DNA of 64,000 bases from Bacillus gobiensis (GTDB taxonomy: Bacteria; Bacillota; Bacilli; Bacillales; Bacillaceae). Made by a program: the position numbers and the translations under genes. The stretch spans positions 3,349,917 through 3,413,916 of the forward strand of contig NZ_CP012600.1 of assembly GCF_001278705.1 (NCBI RefSeq). Direction: 5' to 3'. Positions 63,263 to 64,000 of the stretch are shown piece by piece (the first letter of the stretch is position 1; each line of letters starts with the position of its first letter). The notes beneath the pieces were generated by a model. The model was not told the origin of the DNA and did not search any database. It saw only the letters and a list, made by a program, of their open reading frames with translations.

Positions 63263-63787
63263 ATGAAAACATTAGTCATTGTCGCTCATCCGAATTTAGC
63301 AAATTCAGTCATAAACAAGGCTTTGATGGAAAGATTACAGCAGGAACAAGATATTACCGTCCATGACTTATACGCACAATATCCTGATAAACGAATCGAT
63401 GTCGAACGCGAACAAAAGCTATTATTGGATCATGAAAGAATTGTATTCCAGTTCCCGCTTTATTGGTACAGCAGTCCATCATTATTAAAAGAGTGGCAGG
63501 ATGTTGTCCTTACATACGGATGGGCATATGGATCAGAGGGGACAAAATTGCGAGGAAAAGAATTTAGTTTAGCGATTTCTATAGGCTCACCAGAGGAAGC
63601 CTATCAAGCAGGCGGCTCTAATCACTTCAGTATGAGTGAAATAACAAAGCCATTTCAAGCAATGGCCAACTTTACAGGCATGCATTTTCTGCCAATGTAC
63701 TTAACTCATGGAGCTAACACTATTACAACAGAGCAAGTGAATGAAAGTGCAGAAGCGTTGGTACAGCATCTTAAGTCTTCTTTTTAA
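63263..63787 (+). CDS. NAD(P)H quinone reductase, flavodoxin-like fold (paralogue)
   Basis: 174 residues; AGAGGTG before the ATG. MKTLVIVAHPNLANSVINKA, RIVFQFPLYWYSSPSLLKEW, LTYGWAYGSEG and SIGSPEEAYQAGG are the flavin-binding segments shared with the gene at 28459, roughly half identical. Two-electron quinone reductase, probably induced through the neighbouring MarR protein. Confidence 0.9.
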   Translation: MKTLVIVAHPNLANSVINKALMERLQQEQDITVHDLYAQYPDKRIDVEREQKLLLDHERIVFQFPLYWYSSPSLLKEWQDVVLTYGWAYGSEGTKLRGKEFSLAISIGSPEEAYQAGGSNHFSMSEITKPFQAMANFTGMHFLPMYLTHGANTITTEQVNESAEALVQHLKSSF

Positions 63788-63794
63788 ATAGCAC

Positions 63795-63829
63795 GAGAGG
63801 GAGACTCAAGGGGCTTGAGTCTCCCTCTC
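63795..63829 (+). terminator. Terminator of the quinone reductase gene
   Basis: Perfect 16-bp stem GAGAGGGAGACTCAAG / CTTGAGTCTCCCTCTC with a short loop; the T tract is weak (TTATATT). Confidence 0.75.
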
Positions 63830-63898
63830 TTATATTAATCTGCAATTTAATCAAAACTACTCACCGTTTTAGTTGTGTATCCCCTCATCTACTGTCTA

Positions 63899-63982
63899 TT
63901 ATTTTTGATTTAAGTACTCGACTATTATAAAATTAACAATTAGCCCTACCCATATATTAACATTTAAAACTTCCTCCACCAT
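63899..63982 (-). CDS. Possible 27-residue membrane peptide
   Basis: Minus strand ATG 63982 with GGAGG (63993-63997) 10 nt upstream. The peptide starts MVEEVLNVNIWVGLIVNFII and ends VEYLNQK: one hydrophobic helix with charged ends. Too short to be sure. Confidence 0.35.
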   Translation of the reverse strand: MVEEVLNVNIWVGLIVNFIIVEYLNQK

Positions 63983-64000
63983 CTTCTCTCTTCCTCCAGG

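Overview
The window reads as chromosomal DNA of a low-GC, spore-forming Firmicute of the family Bacillaceae. Evidence: Bacillus-type ribosome sites (AGGAGG), many TTG/GTG starts, a SleB-type cortex hydrolase, BceRS-BceAB, YitT and YesK-like genes, a SAM-I riboswitch on a methionine-salvage operon, and a probable T-box. The species cannot be named from the sequence alone.

Layout. 1-228: 5' end of an SDR oxidoreductase. 697-5609: YitT membrane protein and the complete polyamine importer potABCD. 5698-9366: a lipoprotein, then a MerR-SRPBCC-DHA2 efflux operon behind a MerR-type promoter, and a small membrane protein. 9792-16853: SleB-like hydrolase, cupin, a BceRS-BceAB-type peptide-antibiotic module, small genes and a lipoprotein. 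16882-24784: PP2C-like phosphatase, APH-like kinase, alpha/beta hydrolase, a MarR gene flanked by twin operators, a frameshifted metallo-beta-lactamase-fold gene, a glycerophosphodiesterase and a flavin oxidoreductase. 24867-32256: frameshifted YdeI-like gene, O-antigen-ligase-like protein, a 136-bp duplicated intergenic repeat, SRPBCC, a quinone reductase with an HxlR regulator, and an AgrC/AgrA-type (GHKL/LytTR) two-component pair. 33014-39644: beta-carbonic anhydrase with a SulP transporter (likely bicarbonate supply), NUDIX, sugar epimerase, aldo-keto reductase and luciferase-like monooxygenase. 39725-45990: a structured repeat-like element and an oligopeptide-type ABC operon behind a probable T-box leader. 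46490-52106: complete methionine salvage operon mtnWXBDKA under one SAM-I riboswitch. 52222-55430: decayed guaC, Dabb protein, DUF2243 (frameshifted) with CtaG-like protein, and a second NUDIX copy.

55451-61726 looks like a defence island: a PLD-helicase-DUF3427 protein, a protein with a HEPN-type RxxxxH motif, one decayed gene, and a reverse transcriptase with a YCDD active site. The reverse transcriptase has a ~312-nt structured leader behind its own promoter. The leader opens with a 38-codon stop-free hydrophobic frame. This matches the plan of DRT2 (UG2) antiviral reverse transcriptases, which copy a leader RNA into concatemeric cDNA that encodes a repeating protein. It is the most interesting system in the window. 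The right end holds fragments of a LysR regulator and selO, then a MarR-quinone reductase pair with two operators that are exact reverse complements.

A recurring theme is decay and duplication. At least ten genes are frameshifted or fragmentary (MBL-fold, YdeI-like, DUF2243, guaC, AHSA1, LysR, selO, aldo-keto reductase copy, O-antigen ligase copy, defence-island gene). Three of these differ from intact by one base, so sequencing error must be excluded for them.
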